DNA of 64,000 nucleotides from Spirometra erinaceieuropaei (GCA_902702965.1 CACRXP010000224.1:680597-744596), one strand, 5' to 3'. Counted from the first letter of the stretch, positions 21,401 to 36,400 are shown. Translations and numbers: made by a program. Notes: generated by a model not told the origin, from the sequence alone.

Positions 21401-24400
21401 CAGTGCCTTGATCTTCTGTGCGCGGTTGCCTTCGGCAATGACCGCTCCAGTCGCTGTACCAGATCACCGTGTCAGTCGGTCACTCACAGGAGTTTCCCAG
21501 AACCCTTGGTTAGTAAAGTTTCTAGACATTCAAGGCAAATACTCAGGGTCCCGTCGTTTTGTTCATCCTGCCTACGAGGACCACTGGATCGCGGTTAGGT
21601 CTGCCTCAAAATTGCAAAAACATCCAGCATGCCAGTTGACCTAGAGACCTGTATGTCCACCTTCCGTTCCCGCAACTTTACCTTTGGTCTCCTTCGGAGA
21701 TAGTTTAGTGGAAGTGGTCTATCCATTTCTCCTAATTCCAGAATTTGACCCGGTAGGAGAGCGTGACCAAGACGGCAACCCTGTGCATGCGTATTTTCAC
21801 GTTGAGGATGCTGTCTCGACGATCCCGGACTGTGTTGTTGCGCGCGGAAGGTCTGTTTGGATTTCGGGATCTGAACTCCAATATTGTCAGTTTTACTAAT
21901 TCATGAGCTGGCGCTGCTCAAGTATGAGAGTTGGTCTGCCGCTGCAAGGCCATTTCTATTGCCAGCTTACAACTGACTCAATGTAGTCGACAGTTGGCGT
22001 GGGTTGGTCCATGCTAAGCGTCTTCTGCGTGTTGATATTTAATCCGAAGTTGGCTCATCTGGAGCCAAATAGGTGTGGACTTCACTGCATGTCCTTCTCA
22101 GTTATAGGGTTCAGTGCTCAGTCGTCAGCAAAGAAGCCACGTGTCCTGACCTTGACGTTCTTTTTGAAAGTCAGCAAATGGCGGATGCCGAGTAGTTCCT
22201 TGCCCGTTCAATGCCTTGGTCGATGATTGGCCAATTCTCTTAATAGACAATCGTCAGTATTGCAGGAAACATAAGGCTGAAGAGGGTTGGGATGAGGTCG
22301 CAACCTTGCTCCGCCTACGTTGACTCCACAAAGGCTCCCGAGGTTGCCCTTTTGCTCGGCTTTTTACGTGAGCCTTTCCGGGGATCTGAGTTAAATCGGA
22401 ACCCGATTCGGCTCACGGTGTCAAGGCCTTGTGAAATCAACGAAGCCGTAGAGACCGATAATTATTGAAGTTTTTCTGCAAATGTTCCGCGAAGATCATG
22501 ACTGGTTTACGGGACATCTGGAATCCACGTTCGCCCTGGTAGAGGCCTGTGTGCCAAGTGCAAATTCAGCCGATTGGGGAGATTGCGGATAAATCTCTTG
22601 CCAAAAATACTGAGGAGGGAGACGCTTTGATAATTTTTGTACACATGCATCTTGACGTCGAGGTCGGACTCCAACTTTGAGGACCACGTCAATTGCAACT
22701 ATTTAAAATTAAGCCAGCACACAGCCCCCTCAACTGGACTCTGCTACGGCACCCAAATCATCTCCTTCTGAAGGTCAATGGTCTCCAACCAAGGGATTAC
22801 GTTGTTGGCACCCTTGCAGACTGAAAGGAGGCGTTCGAAGAGGCGGCACGCTTGGTTCAGCGCACCGGAATCTGCAACTTGCCCAAGAGCGAGATTGTCC
22901 TCTAGTAGAGGGACGTGCACCGATCATCGCGTTGCGGCACTCACTGAGCCACGAGCTCGTTGACCTGTCAGCTGCGATCGGGAATATACGATGGTAAAGG
23001 GGCGCTCACCGATCGTTTTTACGGAACTCGCTCGTCCCGTTGTGCCTTAGGGCCCTCTCTCTCTCTCTCGAGCCCATCCANNNNNNNNNNNNNNNNNNNN
23101 NNNNNNNNNNNNNNNNNNNNNNNNNNNNNNNNNNNNNNNNNNNNNNNNNNNNNNNNNNNNNNNNNNNNNNNNNNNNNNNNNNNNNNNNNNNNNNNNNNNN
23201 NNNNNNNNNNNNNNNNNNNNNNNNNNNNNNNNNNNNNNNNNNNNNNNNNNNNNNNNNNNNNNNNNNNNNNNNNNNNNNNNNNNNNNNNNNNNNNNNNNNN
23301 NNNNNNNNNNNNNNNNNNNNNNNNNNNNNNNNNNNNNNNNNNNNNNNNNNNNNNNNNNNNNNNNNNNNNACGCATCGGTCGGCGAGCCAGTGTCGCGAGT
23401 CCCCGTCTCGCTTATCCGACGGCATTCGATCCTCACACGGGCTTTTTCGAATATATGCGTCCGCATGAAAAATTCGAATGAAAAACCTCCCACCTGGTCC
23501 TGCCTGCTACACCTCCCCAGGCTACATATGAGCCTACTCAGCATCACGCGTATATACGCTGCCCCTCGTAACAGTCCATGCCTCTCACTTGTACCAAGCA
23601 TGCGATCCACTTTCACAGCGTCAGTATGGCGGACTAGACGTCGCGTACTTGGGCTTGCACGGAAGTCATGTCTATCGACGTAGTCTTGTAAATATTGTGA
23701 GAATCAGGTCATGGCACATACAGATGAGCCGTTTAGCTCCACAGCAGTACCGAAAAAGACAAGGGAGACGGGAATGGCCATTTCTGGCTCATTAGCCGTC
23801 GCCAGCCAAGCATACCCAACTCCGAAGCGGGGAACGCCTGGGACTCGACCATGCGACCTGTTGTTTAGGAGTCCAACGCCTCTAACCACTGAGCCACGAG
23901 CTCGTTGCCCTGTCAGCTGCGATCGGGAATATACGATGGTAAAGGGGCGCTCACCGATCGTTTTTACGGCACTCACTCGTTCCGTTGTCCCTTTGGACCT
24001 TCTGGAGTCGCTCAAGCAGCCGCACAGCGGCGCGTTGTATAGACAGAAAAACATACCCGACATGCTAGCCGCCATCAGTCAGCCATGACCGTCCCCAAGG
24101 CATACAGCCCCCGATGCTCGAACGCGCGACCTGCTGGTTAGAAGTCCAACGTCCTAACTGTTGAGATTGTCCCATTTCAGCCGAGCGACTGCGCGGTTCC
24201 GGTATGTTAAGCGCCGCAGATTACCTTTATTGTCGGGGAAATGCCCATCATTAACCGTAATCAAACCTATCCTTCAATTCCATCTGTCTTTCCAGTCCCT
24301 CGTTGTCTGTTACACATGGCCTCGGTAGAGGGGAAATACGGATTTACTGGGCGCGTTCACTTCGTTCACCTTTGTCCTTGGGGGTCGGTTTTTCTCTGCG

Positions 24401-27400
24401 AAAGATGTTTGATTTCTTCGTCGTCGTTAAGTCAGCCTTGGTGTTTCCGACGGGCGGATTCAGGAACTTGCCCGACAGTGACGCGAGTGGCATTCCGCAG
24501 TATTTTCCCTATTCTCCCTGCACGTTTTCGGCCACCGGGACTTGTATTTAGTCCATGTCGGCGTTCTTTAGATACTAAGATCGGGCCTACCTTCAGACGC
24601 TATAAGCACTGCTGCCGCGTACCATTAAGACCATCTCGTTTTTGTGTTTTGGGCCTCGTCTTCGAGACCACCGAGTGGGGATGGAGCAGTCGGGATTTTA
24701 CATCGCTCCTGTCAGCAGGTCATCCCGCTCATCACACCTCATCAGTAGTCTGTTACGCAAACTGGGGTGCATCTACTTTGTGTGATTACGCCTAAAATGT
24801 CCGCAGATGGTGTTCCTGATGAGGAATCTATGTCCATCGCTGTTACATTTGCCTACTCCGCGACTTCCGAACACCCCATCTCAGGTTGCGTGATCTGCGT
24901 CCACTTGTTCGTTGAAGTCACCGAGAGCAGGCAGGTTGTTAGCCTTCAGTGCAGGCCTGAGGTATGCGAATTCTCGCAGCTGGTCTCCGCTAGGAGGGGA
25001 GGCACGTAGGCGATAATTATGGCAGACAATTACTCCCCTCGAAGGGGGCCTCGTTTATTCCATATGCGAGGGAGGGCAACTTTGTGTACCGTTTTTCTTA
25101 GACCGACCACTGAAAGAACGTATATCTTCCTACAACTGTCCTCGTTAGGAGAGGCGGGTCTTGCTGAAGTGGGAAATGTCCACGTCGCGCCAAAAGTTTG
25201 CGGTCGACCGCAACTGCCTTCAATTTCAGGGCACAGTTTCTAGTTCCGTCCCCCATTTAGGCGGTAAGCAGTGCACAGGGCTCTCTCTGCAGTACTTGTC
25301 CACTTTGCTGACCCAGCACAACGCCTTCGTCCTTACGCGTGTCACACGCATTGTCTTAGATCTCACCTAAGTGTTAGGCGTCATAGTGGACACATTTTAG
25401 AGCCATTGCAGCATAACCCTGACCATCCAAAGGAGATGCAAATTGTACCCCTAGTTGGCTGCCTTCCACGCCACCACTGTTAACGCGTCAAATCGACCTC
25501 CCCCCCACTCCTTGCAAGTGACACGTCCAAGTCGAGTCGACAAGATAGGAGATCGGGCGCGGCGACTGACATGTCGGAAAGCTTCGTCTGAACAACTATT
25601 TGGGCCCTTCGGCATGAATTATACTGCGTGCGGATTCAGGGGGAGAGGGAGACGCACCAGATGCCTGATGTGGTTTATTCCGCCAGCCGAGGCGGTTACC
25701 GTGGTATGGTTGCTGTGCAAAGTGCAGTTTCGTGGGACTGCAGCTGGGAGCATTCCTAGTGTCCACCATATACAGCCTGCAAATCCAACAAGGGTTACTC
25801 TCATCAATGGCTCGTTCCTCCATGAATTTCCGAAGCCTTTGGTTGATATGCTGAGCAGAAGTTACGTCAGATTGTAGGACTAGGCATGGACGTTTCCTTT
25901 CGCCTTTCATTCCCAATCAGAAGTCCTTTCACAACAAACGACCAGATCTATGAATGCTACTCGCACGTGATTTTGAATGTTCTCCGTCACAGCTGACTTG
26001 GCCTGGATCCTTTTCTCGACTGGTAGGGCGTGGACCCCAGTTACCATGATGGCCTGGGGTCAGTCTCGGCACTTCCCGGCCTAGCGTGGCTGACCGATGG
26101 CGACAGATAAGTCAGAGATGAGCATTTCGGTCGCCCCCCCCCCATGAATGACCGAAAGTGGCCAGGCTGACTCGGTGAACATATGCTGAGGCCATCATTT
26201 GCTCTCCAAGGACTGTTTTATCCTGCCTTGTTTGGTTTTTTTGTTCCTCTACCTGTGCTGTTAGTATGGTGTCACCTTAACCTAAAGTATACTACTAGCT
26301 GCCTGTCGGCAGTTAATGAATATTACGCGGTTGCCCGCTGTGGCTGATGGACTTTGGCCAAAATATTCATACATAAAATTCTCGGTCTGAGCCTATAGAC
26401 CTTGCATAAACTGATCTACTCCAACTTCGTAGATAATTTCTGAGAAAATTAAAAAGCGGTTTCTCCACAAGTATGCGACTTACTTGGCTAACGCATGAAA
26501 GCCTCTTGTACACGTGCATTGTCTCATGTTCCGTCACTTCCTCTTCGCTAGGCCGACCAAGTCTCGACTTCAAAGGGTTTGGAACAGGAGATTATCCAAC
26601 TGCGGAAGGAGAATGCAGAGCTCAGAGTACGTCTGCACAAAAATCACTCTTGATCTTTCAACGTTTCAGCAGCTCACGATATTTTTTCATTGTTTCCTGC
26701 AGCAGTTTTTTTGGTCTTCATTTGAGTTTCGAAAAATTGTAAGAATGAGCCCCCCAACATCGAACATTCATTCCACCGCCTCACTGAAGTACAGCCCGGT
26801 GGTCGCAGTGCATATTGCGTATCGTACAAATTAAATATGTGAATGGAATGCAGATATTACGGGACTTTGAGCGCATCCACTCGTCTGACCAGAGGAGTTT
26901 GGCCATTGCCTTGTGTTGATTCAGAATATTGTTCCCACGTTGTCTTCCTCCCTAAACAATCCACAAAAACTTATAACGCCCTCTGTCTACTAGTATTCCA
27001 TCTTCACTTCTTCGAGCTTCCTTTGCGCCATTTGATTTCGATACTCTGTCAAACATTCTGCGCAAAATGCATTCAGATCTGACCGAAATCCCTTAACGAC
27101 CATTACTTGTGCGAGACTCGTAGGTTGTCAGCCTTGAGCCCCCTTGCAAAGCGAGATGTATTCTCTTCTCATTGGTTTCGGCTGTGATCCTGCCCGGCCT
27201 AGTCTACCCGAATGATGTCACGGATAGTTCTACTCCACACGTGATGATCACCGACAGCAGATCTTTATAGCTCGATCCACTGTGTGAACAGTTGGTTGCA
27301 GTGTCAACATCCAGCTATGAAACCTGGTTGACTACCATTCACACGCACCACTATATGAAGTTTGTGAGCACATCGATTTCCGCGGACGCTGTCGCACAGA

Positions 27401-30400
27401 TAGTCTTGCTATGTTCGGGCACTTGCGACTTTTTCGACAGTTTCGAGTACGGGTGGGTTCCCAACAAACGTTCAATTTACTTGTTCGTGATTGTCACTAG
27501 CGCATTGGCTCAACAAAATCCACCCGGAAGCATCAGACAAACTTATTAAACGACAGTTCACGGTTGGCGTTCAACAGTTCGTTGTTGCATACGGCGTCCC
27601 GATAGTACTGTCGTTGTTGGTCCCCTTCCTCTTATTCATCAGATCCGGAATTGTTTATTTCCTAGTTACGCTCCACCAAAGACCTTTCTATTGTCCGCCA
27701 GCCCTTGGACTCACCGGATAACTAGTGTCTAAACGAGCAACCCGTCGCCATCCCTTCTGTCGCAGTCAGGCCAAATAACTAAGCCCTACTTTCGGCTGAT
27801 GAATATGACAGTTGATCGCCACTCTCCCAGTTCCGTGTTTTCTGCACTCGGAAATTCCTTAATCGACTTCTCTGCTGTTAGTGCCGATATACTGAGCAGA
27901 GCAGCATGACTTTGCGGATTACCTGTGCCAGGACGTCCTTCAATCTGTCGACCGGCCTCATGTCATTAGAAAACACCTGACAGAAATATGCGACAGAGGC
28001 GAATCTGCTGTTGCTTGCATCAAGCTGGAGTTTTAGAAATCTTTCAGCGCCTTGCAGTGGCGACCGCATAACTAAACGGATTCCTTTAACTTCCTCTGAA
28101 AATGCTTTCACCCAGTTTGCTGGCATTGTCCTTTTATGTCTTGCCTGGGCGATAATGATGGCATCCGTTTCTCTAAAGTAGTTTTCTCTCTGACTGGGGT
28201 GAAGTAGTTAAATGTACAGAAACGGCTGGTACCCACACATTAAACCACCGCGAATTCGTTCTGTCTGGCTTAAACTGGGTCTACTCGTTATTCTTCACAC
28301 GTGTGTAATGCTTCCGTGCTCGTTCATCTGGAGACCGTCGATTTATGGCAACTCCCGTCCCACGTGTGTTTTGGTTTGTGTGCCCAGATACGTATTTCGT
28401 CAGCAGGTTGTTCAACGCTTTCAGGCGCAATAAAAGCGCCAACTGGCATGTTTTTGCGCATAAGCGTTCGTGTGTGCAACTCGGGTGGCGTGACGATGCA
28501 CGCATGTCCACTAGTTACTGTTCATCTGACACATCAGCAACACACACAGGCATTGGCAGCGCCGACAAACAGCTTGAGCTTGCTCTTGCAAAGCCAGCCA
28601 AGCCAGCCCCCCCCCCCCCCTACCTCACAAAGCCGGTACCAGTGTAGAGGTTGCTCTTTGGCGTTGCCACTGCCGTTGCTTTGTGTGCAGCGCGACTAGG
28701 GCGGAGTAAGTGAAGGTGGATGTGCCGCAGAAAGTGATCTCCGGTGGTATCTCGTGGATTGCGCTGATTCGCGGGACCGCAGGAAAGTCCTCTAGGTGGC
28801 ATGGTCGTCCGCAGTGACTCGTCGCAGTACAAGAAGGAGTCAGCATGTTTTGGCATCGATTACGATGACCGAGACGACTCTGGGCATTATAGCCTTCAGG
28901 AGGCCCGTTTCGGATTTCTTTTCGTCGGAGCAAGCGAGTCTACAGGTACAACAAGGCAAGTAGACGGTGGTTTGATAGAAGTATGCATTAGTTTCTGAAA
29001 ATTTGCTAGCATTCTGGTGCAAGGCCTTGTGATTCCCTGCTTTGCACAAACAGCCAGAACAAGCTGGAGGGTTAAAGACGTTCGCACAACTCCGCGGGGG
29101 CTTGGTTATATGAGGGTAGAAAACCATGCGAAGTGGACACACACCCGGCCCAGAGATAGTGTGCGCCACACTGTCTTCGTTGATGCCAGATAACAAAGTC
29201 CCACCCGTTAGAGACTAAAAAGTTGATAAGAAGTAGAAGCGATCGCTTTACTCGCCTGACGTTTTGGGCGCTCGCTCGAACCCATCATCATAGACAGCGA
29301 CAGAAACGGGTTCGAGCGAGAATCCTAAACGTCAGGTGAATAAAGCTCTTGTTCCAGCGATCGCTTCTACTACTTATCGGCTAGTCCCTGGAACTCGCAT
29401 CTTTGCTTGTATCGACAATTTGTTTGGTCGCGACGCGCTCCGATCGGCCCAACGATGGGAGACATTTACCCTTCAAGAGGCCTCTACCTGTGCGCAGATC
29501 CGGTTTCTGCACAGGTGCCTTGACAACGTGTTATCGAACTGTTTTTCATACAAACCCTCGGTAAACACGGAGCTGGCAGGGCGCGCACTATTGCAGCACG
29601 GAAGACGTATGATCCGTCTGCCCCTTCAAGATTGCCACGCTAGGCTTCGCAAATACCGTCAGACCAAAAAGTCCTTTATGTTCTGCGTCCTGCCTAAAAT
29701 GTGAGCTTCTGGCCTACTTTTATGGATTTTTGATACGAAATATTCGGTCTGATAGGAGGTGGAATTTGATTCGGCCTTTCAAATTAAGTCGCCGGTCGTT
29801 CCGTCCATGCGTCCATAAATGCCTGTGTACTTTAATGTAGGAATCTGACTGTTTTACTTCGCTACTCATGTGGACACCCTCAAGGTGACAACAATCTGCG
29901 CGTCTTTGCTTTGAAATTACCGTTTATGTTCATTGCTGAACTCGACAATCAGGTAGAGTGCGTTTTTGATCACCCTTGGATCACAGTACTTGGGAACATT
30001 TTTAATTACTGTGTATCGTCCAGACCCACAAGGCAGCCAGCCGTCTTTAAGGAACGCCAAGGGAAAATAGTGAGCATTCGGTAGTTTTTGCCGTCGCGCT
30101 TTTAATGAAACAGACTGTTAAAAAGTCTATCACTTAGATTCGGCGACCAATTCCTTGTATCTTCGATTTCGGCCTGGAATTTAAACATTTTGTGTAAATA
30201 AGGTGCCAATAGCTTCATCCGCGATGTGCACCCGGACTCAACTGGCAGGAGGTACGCCCATGTCGGTGGCAAAGTCAGTCAGAGTTTTGGGTTGAGCACG
30301 GGAACACGTATCTACCGTATCACAGGTGTCTTTGTTATGTTTAGGCCTAGGGGGGTTAGGGTTAGTAAAAATTACGGGAATTTAGCGCAAAACCACCTGT

Positions 30401-33400
30401 AGTGCGGGGATTCCGACCGAGTTTTGTTCTGACCGACTGTTAAGAGGAAAGCGATTCGATCGCAGACACAGCAACCGTCAATGACATTACAGTAAGGCCG
30501 ACTTGAACACGAGGGAAGCGTGCGATTGGGGAAACTGTATTTAAACCTTGCATTCTCACAGCTGCGTTGCTGTGTTCTTTTGTGCCTGCCTAGGCCTGTT
30601 CAGACAATGCAAGTACGGTGGTTGACGTGACCTCTGAATTGGGCGTAAATTCTCGAGTCAGTCAGAAAGCACCCCAAATGCATCGACTTAAACACCCAGA
30701 CATCAAGACGTGTCCAAAGTGATATTAGGTTGGTCGAAAATGATGGATGGTAGGATCCCTTTTGGTAGCCCTCCCGGCTAATTTCTCTACACATTGCTTC
30801 CTACAACATTCGCGTCTAGCACACAACTACTGCTCCAGTTTCTAACATACATGTGACTTTAGTGGCAATAAATTATTATTTTCGGAAAATCAGGAACGCC
30901 CAACCCAATCTGGAGCTAGGATGCATTCATTCCGCAGACCGTACTCAGTATCCACGTTAGTTTTTATATCTTTCTTTCATTTTTCGCCATATTTAATTTT
31001 GGCTACGACTTTAGCAGGGACATCAATTCGGGGCATACACTATAAACGTCATTGACGCCTGCACACAAGTGCCCCACCCCTATATCCCCCATTACCACCG
31101 GTCCCGTAAGATAGGGGGGAGCCGGGCGATTTCAGTACCGGGAGGGCTACCAACAGGGATCCTACCTGATGGATTTTTTTAATAAAAAGAAATTGTCGTA
31201 AATGCAGAAGCGATATAAATTAACTTAATTCGTGCTGTAGGTGACGTAACTCACGAATCCATCTTGTAACATTTTAAGAATAAACAGTCTGGACGACGAC
31301 CTTTGGGGCATAACAGCTTGAGTGACCCAATTGCTCTTTAAGTGAACAGCGAAAGATTCGGTGCATTAAATAATAGGCTGTCCTGTGCAGATGAACTGTG
31401 AAGGCTTGACACCAACAGCAGATAGAGAACGCACACTTGGGCGCAATAAAATTAGGCGGTGCACTCGGGCAACTATTCTGACCAGGGATCCGTTGCGCCA
31501 CTCTGTGGGCAAACCGGTCCACGGGAAAGACCAAATAAATACCGTCGGTGACACAAATCACTAGTTCTGATGACCAAAACTTACAGAGTGACCACTATCA
31601 CAAAGTGTTGGCCGGAATTCTGAACTGCGTTTTCGATTAGGAAGGATTAATTTTCCGTAGTTGTAATATTGCTTTATATGCAGCATATTCCTATGATGTT
31701 TCGGACTTGCCAGAATGTTGGCTTTTGAATGCACTTCTTTACGATCGCCTATAAAAACAGCAATCACCAAAAATGACTACTTGAGTAGCATGCGTCTTTC
31801 ACGTTGATTTTCGATGGGTTTGTACATTCAAATGTATTTTCTAGAAAACATGTACGAAGATGTGCCTCCTTTCATTCATTTGGTAGCAGATCACATCGTC
31901 TTCACGCCTTATACTCAAAGAAGGGGTACATTTAGGTTATGAAAAAGTTTCTGATTATGAGATTCTTTAAGACCGTGCAATGTCTATTCATGCAGCATCG
32001 TACCTGTCCGTTTGCTAATTGTCCTCATGAAATGTACAAGATAGTCTGCATCCATTGCAAGATTCAATGAACTCTATACGGTATTTTCTTAAAGCCATGG
32101 AAGTATATATGATTTTTCTCACGGGTCATGTATAAACCTTGTAGTTTGAACTCGCTAAACGCTAATGGAACGGCTGATGAGGCTCAAAACTTATTCTGAA
32201 ATTGGAAGACTTTTTCATGACCTAAATCTAGCCTCCCTTTGAGTATAAAGCGTGAAGACGACGTGATTGGCTACCAAATAAGTTAAAGGAGGCATATTCT
32301 TTTGCATGTTTTCTATAAAAGATATTTGAATTTACAAGCCCATCGACAATCAATGTGAAAAAGCACATACTACTCAAGTAGTCAGTTTTCTGGGTGCCGT
32401 TTTTACAGGAGATCGTGTATTAAAAAGCCAACACTCTGACCAGTCCGAAATATCATAGGAATATGCCGCACGGTAAGCAATCTTACAACCCCAGCTAATT
32501 AATCCCTCCTAATCGAAAACGCATTTCAGAATTCCGGTTAACACCTCGTGAGATCGTTCACTCACTGTATATGATAACATCAAGACACCTTAAACGTCCT
32601 GCGACTTACTTATTATCCCACCGCCCTCCAGAAAAAGTCTCTTCCATGTGTGCACCATGTTTCTGCGTAATTTACTTAAAGATTCCTCCTCGACAGGCGG
32701 TCAGCTGACTGTTTCGAAACGTTCTTACCCAAATTTGATGTAATTCCTTTTCGTTTTTGCATTGTCCAAGTTGCGGTTGGCTAAGACGAATAAGATCCAA
32801 CTTGCTGTAGCTTGTTGAGAGGCTTGTCAGTGGCTAAGGGATTAGGATGCAATAATGAAACCCTTCTGTATGCACACCACCTTCTGTATATCAAAGGAAT
32901 TTTAATTCCATAAAATTGCTATGTTTTATGGCGTCCCCGAAATGTCAGCGAATGTTCTGCTTTTTTACGATGTTTTCATCGATTTTCTGGGAACATGACT
33001 TCTCTAGTGTATAGGTATACAAGCCTTCAGAAAAGACAGCTCTTGAAAGCCTTTACCTGTGTAATGAGTTCCCGAGCGTTATCATCTGTGCAGATGGTGG
33101 TTAGCCACGTTTACAGACTCAGAAGGACATGAAACCCAATCGCGAAGAAGACTGACGGCCACCACGCAAGGCTGCAATGAGTACACTTTTGACCAAATAT
33201 CTTTAAAAAGTGCTCTGACAAGGTATTTCACTGAAAGAATGTCCACGTGTTCCATCTTCTTCCACTGTAATGTCGAGGAAAAATAGGTATATTTTGCTCC
33301 ATTATACACTTCCCTGACAGATACTGATACTTTTTTTTTCACTGTAAGCGAAAAACCCACTTTTCTCATTGCATTGGGGCCATTTTCGTTATCATTGCTT

Positions 33401-36400
33401 TCTTCTGGGCTTCGCTCCATAAATTTATGAAAACACAAAAGAGTGATCGTATAAATGCCAAAGCGCTGCCCAAACGGCTAAAGTTGCGCCCTCTTCGCCG
33501 CTAAACTGCATATTGGCAGAAACTGGATAACATAAAAGTACCTTACCTCCCACTCGAGAGTTAGAACGGGCGCTTGATGTTAGGCCTTCCCGGGGCTATT
33601 AATGAGATGTTAGCATATGCCAGGGAACTACGAATGCGTTAACACAGCAGATCGCCCGCGAGCGTTGTTATTGCCTATTGGCGCAAAGGCCTACACAGAT
33701 GTGCAAATCAGAATTCTTAGAGAGGAAAAACCTTCAACCTTTCTGAAAGTAATGTGCAACTTTACATTACAGTAGGTGGGCTAACTAATGAAATGCCAAC
33801 TGAAATTCCGAAATGCGTTTTCACTTCGAAAAGATTAATTAAGTAGGGTTGTAAAACTAATCATCATGCAGCAGAAATCTATAATGAACCAGTTACCTCA
33901 GGGTGTCGGCTTTCGAATGAACTTATTTCCGACTGCATGCAAGAGCTATACTCTGCAAAATATGACTGCCTAAGCAGCATGCAATTTTCTCATTGGTTTT
34001 CGATGCCCTTAAAATTTCAATTATTTTTTCATGGAAAACATGCGTAAAAATATTCATTCTCTTTCTTATTCGGTAGAAAATTACGTCTTCTTCCAATCTT
34101 ATACCCAAAGGAAGACTACAATTCGGTTTTCAAAAACTTTTCCAATTCCCGAATAATTTTGAACCCGCTCTACCGTTACACCTGGATTCAGGGTTGCCAA
34201 TCTACGAGCCGTATATTTTCCGCGTACGGAAAATCACACATTTCTCTACGTAATAAAGGGGGGCCGTATAGTGTTCATTAAATTCAGCAGTGGATTTGAT
34301 CCATATTGTTAACTTTACAAGCCGCATGGGTAAATGCAGAGACATGACGATTTATGGACGGCCATTTCATGGTATTTAAAAGTCCCACAATTAGAAACTT
34401 TTTTAAAACCGAATTATGTCCCTCCCTCGAGTATAACATTAGAAAAAGACGTAATTTTCTACCGAATGAACAAAATAATGAATATTTTTGTGCATGTTTT
34501 TCATGAAATGTAATTGTTCCTTTATGGGCATCGAAAATCAATGAGAAAATTGCATGCTACATATGAAGACATTTTTTACAGAGTGTACTTTTTGCATGCA
34601 GCCGGAAGGAAGTTCGTTCGAAAGCCGGCACCCTGTGGTAGCTGCAATATTATAGCATTATGTTGCAGGCAGGCTACTTTTACAATCCTACTAAATTAAT
34701 CTTTTCGAAACGAAAACGCGTTTCGGAATTTCGGTTGACATTTTGTGAGTTAACTTACCTACCGCATGCATCACCCACTTTTTGCGAAATGAAAAATCGT
34801 GTTTCAAATTGCCGAGGATTGTTTTGTGAAGCGTTTCTCCTTTAGAGTACTGCCCTCCAGAAAAACACGCAAATACGCAGATGTAGTCTAGGGGAAAATA
34901 GGGGAAATTGCCTGGGTGTGAGGTGGTGTTGACTTTCACTCTAGATCACAAGCTTTTTCTTTGAGTAAATTACGTAGAAACACGGTGTTCGCATGAAAGA
35001 GACGTTTTCTAGAATGTGTTGAGATCATAATTAAAACACACGACGTTTGAGGTGTCCAGATGTTGCCGTCTAGGTTTCGGTCGTCAGGATTCGTGAGTTA
35101 CGTTACCTACTGTATTTACTCGGACCGGTTTGCCCACAGAGTGGTACAGCGGTTCCCCTACCGGAAATTTCGCCCGAGTGCACTTCCTTATTGTACCTAA
35201 ATATGCGTTCTCGATCAGCCGTTGATGCCTAGCCTCCAGTTCATATGCACAGGACAGCCTATTAGTTAATGCACTGAACCTTTCACAGTTCACTCTAGGA
35301 GTAATTAGATCACTTAAGCTGTTATGCCACAAAGGTCGTCGTTCACTCTGTTCGAGTTGGTTTGCTGCAAATGGACAATCTACGATTTTCGTTGCGAGAT
35401 GTTTCATTATTTATCTGCACACAATGCCTGCTCATATACGATAGTTCCACCGCAATCTGCACCGTTCACCACTGTCTGGAGGGCAATATGTTTATTTGAT
35501 CATGAATCCGCTAATAGTGAAGCAGACTTGCGTCAGTTGACAACTGCTTAAGCCACGACTAAAAGCTCATTGTGTTAGATTCAAGCGTGTCGACTTTATT
35601 GTAGTGAGGATTGTGTCGATGCGCCGTGAGGATGGATTCCCCAGTGCCGACCTCACTCTTTTCCCTTTCTCGCGCACCAGTCGGCTGCCCGAGCTCATCA
35701 GTCAGCTGGTGTTGGGACTAGGTGCAGTGGTTGACGCGGCGATTCAGCATAAAACTGTTGACAGCAGTGCCCTCTGCGAGGTCATAGGTTCTGCTGGTTC
35801 ACCACCCATACTCGTGATACACGAGCCAATGTTAGAGCGTACGGTCCAGAGAGGGAGTACGTGACCTTGAGCACAGTTGTTCGACCCTTGTCATACCTGA
35901 TACTTTCGCCGCGGCCAGTTGAAAACGTAGGACGCTTGGGGACCTGGGTCACCTTATTTTGTGATGCCATATACTTAGGAGTTGTCGAAACCAAAAATAG
36001 CACTAGTCAACACAAGTACAAGTGAACTCAGACAGTCACTCCGTCATCGAACTTCTACTGGAATAGCAGATCGCTTCGGGCTTTTCAGGTGACTTTGCTC
36101 CGAAAAACAGCGCTGCCTGATGCATGCAGGTAATTCATATTCCGTTTCCTTAGTCAACGCCAATCAAATGTAAGATCCTCGCAACCCTTGTCGTGCACTG
36201 AATTCACTGATGTACCAAAGGCGCATTTGCCTTAACAATCAGACGCTGGGCGCCAGGCTGATGTAAAACTAAGACAGATGGGTGCTCACCGATCAGGTTA
36301 CAGAACATGCTCGTTCTGTTGTGCCTTGGGGCTCATACTTAAACCCTCGCAGACAGACGCACAGCGACTAGTGGTATATGTTGATAAGGTGATACCGACA

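Larger units (their letters stand above)
21750..25900 (-). mobile_element. RTE-type LINE relic (endonuclease + RT), interrupted by SINEs
   Basis: On the - strand the 5' part (25.9-24.25 kb) holds the endonuclease and the 3' part (22.7-21.75 kb) the reverse transcriptase. Between them lie SINE copies and an assembly gap (22938-24170). The order and spacing fit an RTE-like LINE of flatworms. Stops and frameshifts are frequent, so it is inactive. The terminal finger region was not found at its 3' end. Confidence 0.7.

Noticed and set aside
21684..21899. 71-codon + strand ORF as a host exon
   Set aside because: The opposite strand reads as the thumb region of the RTE relic, which explains the open frame better.
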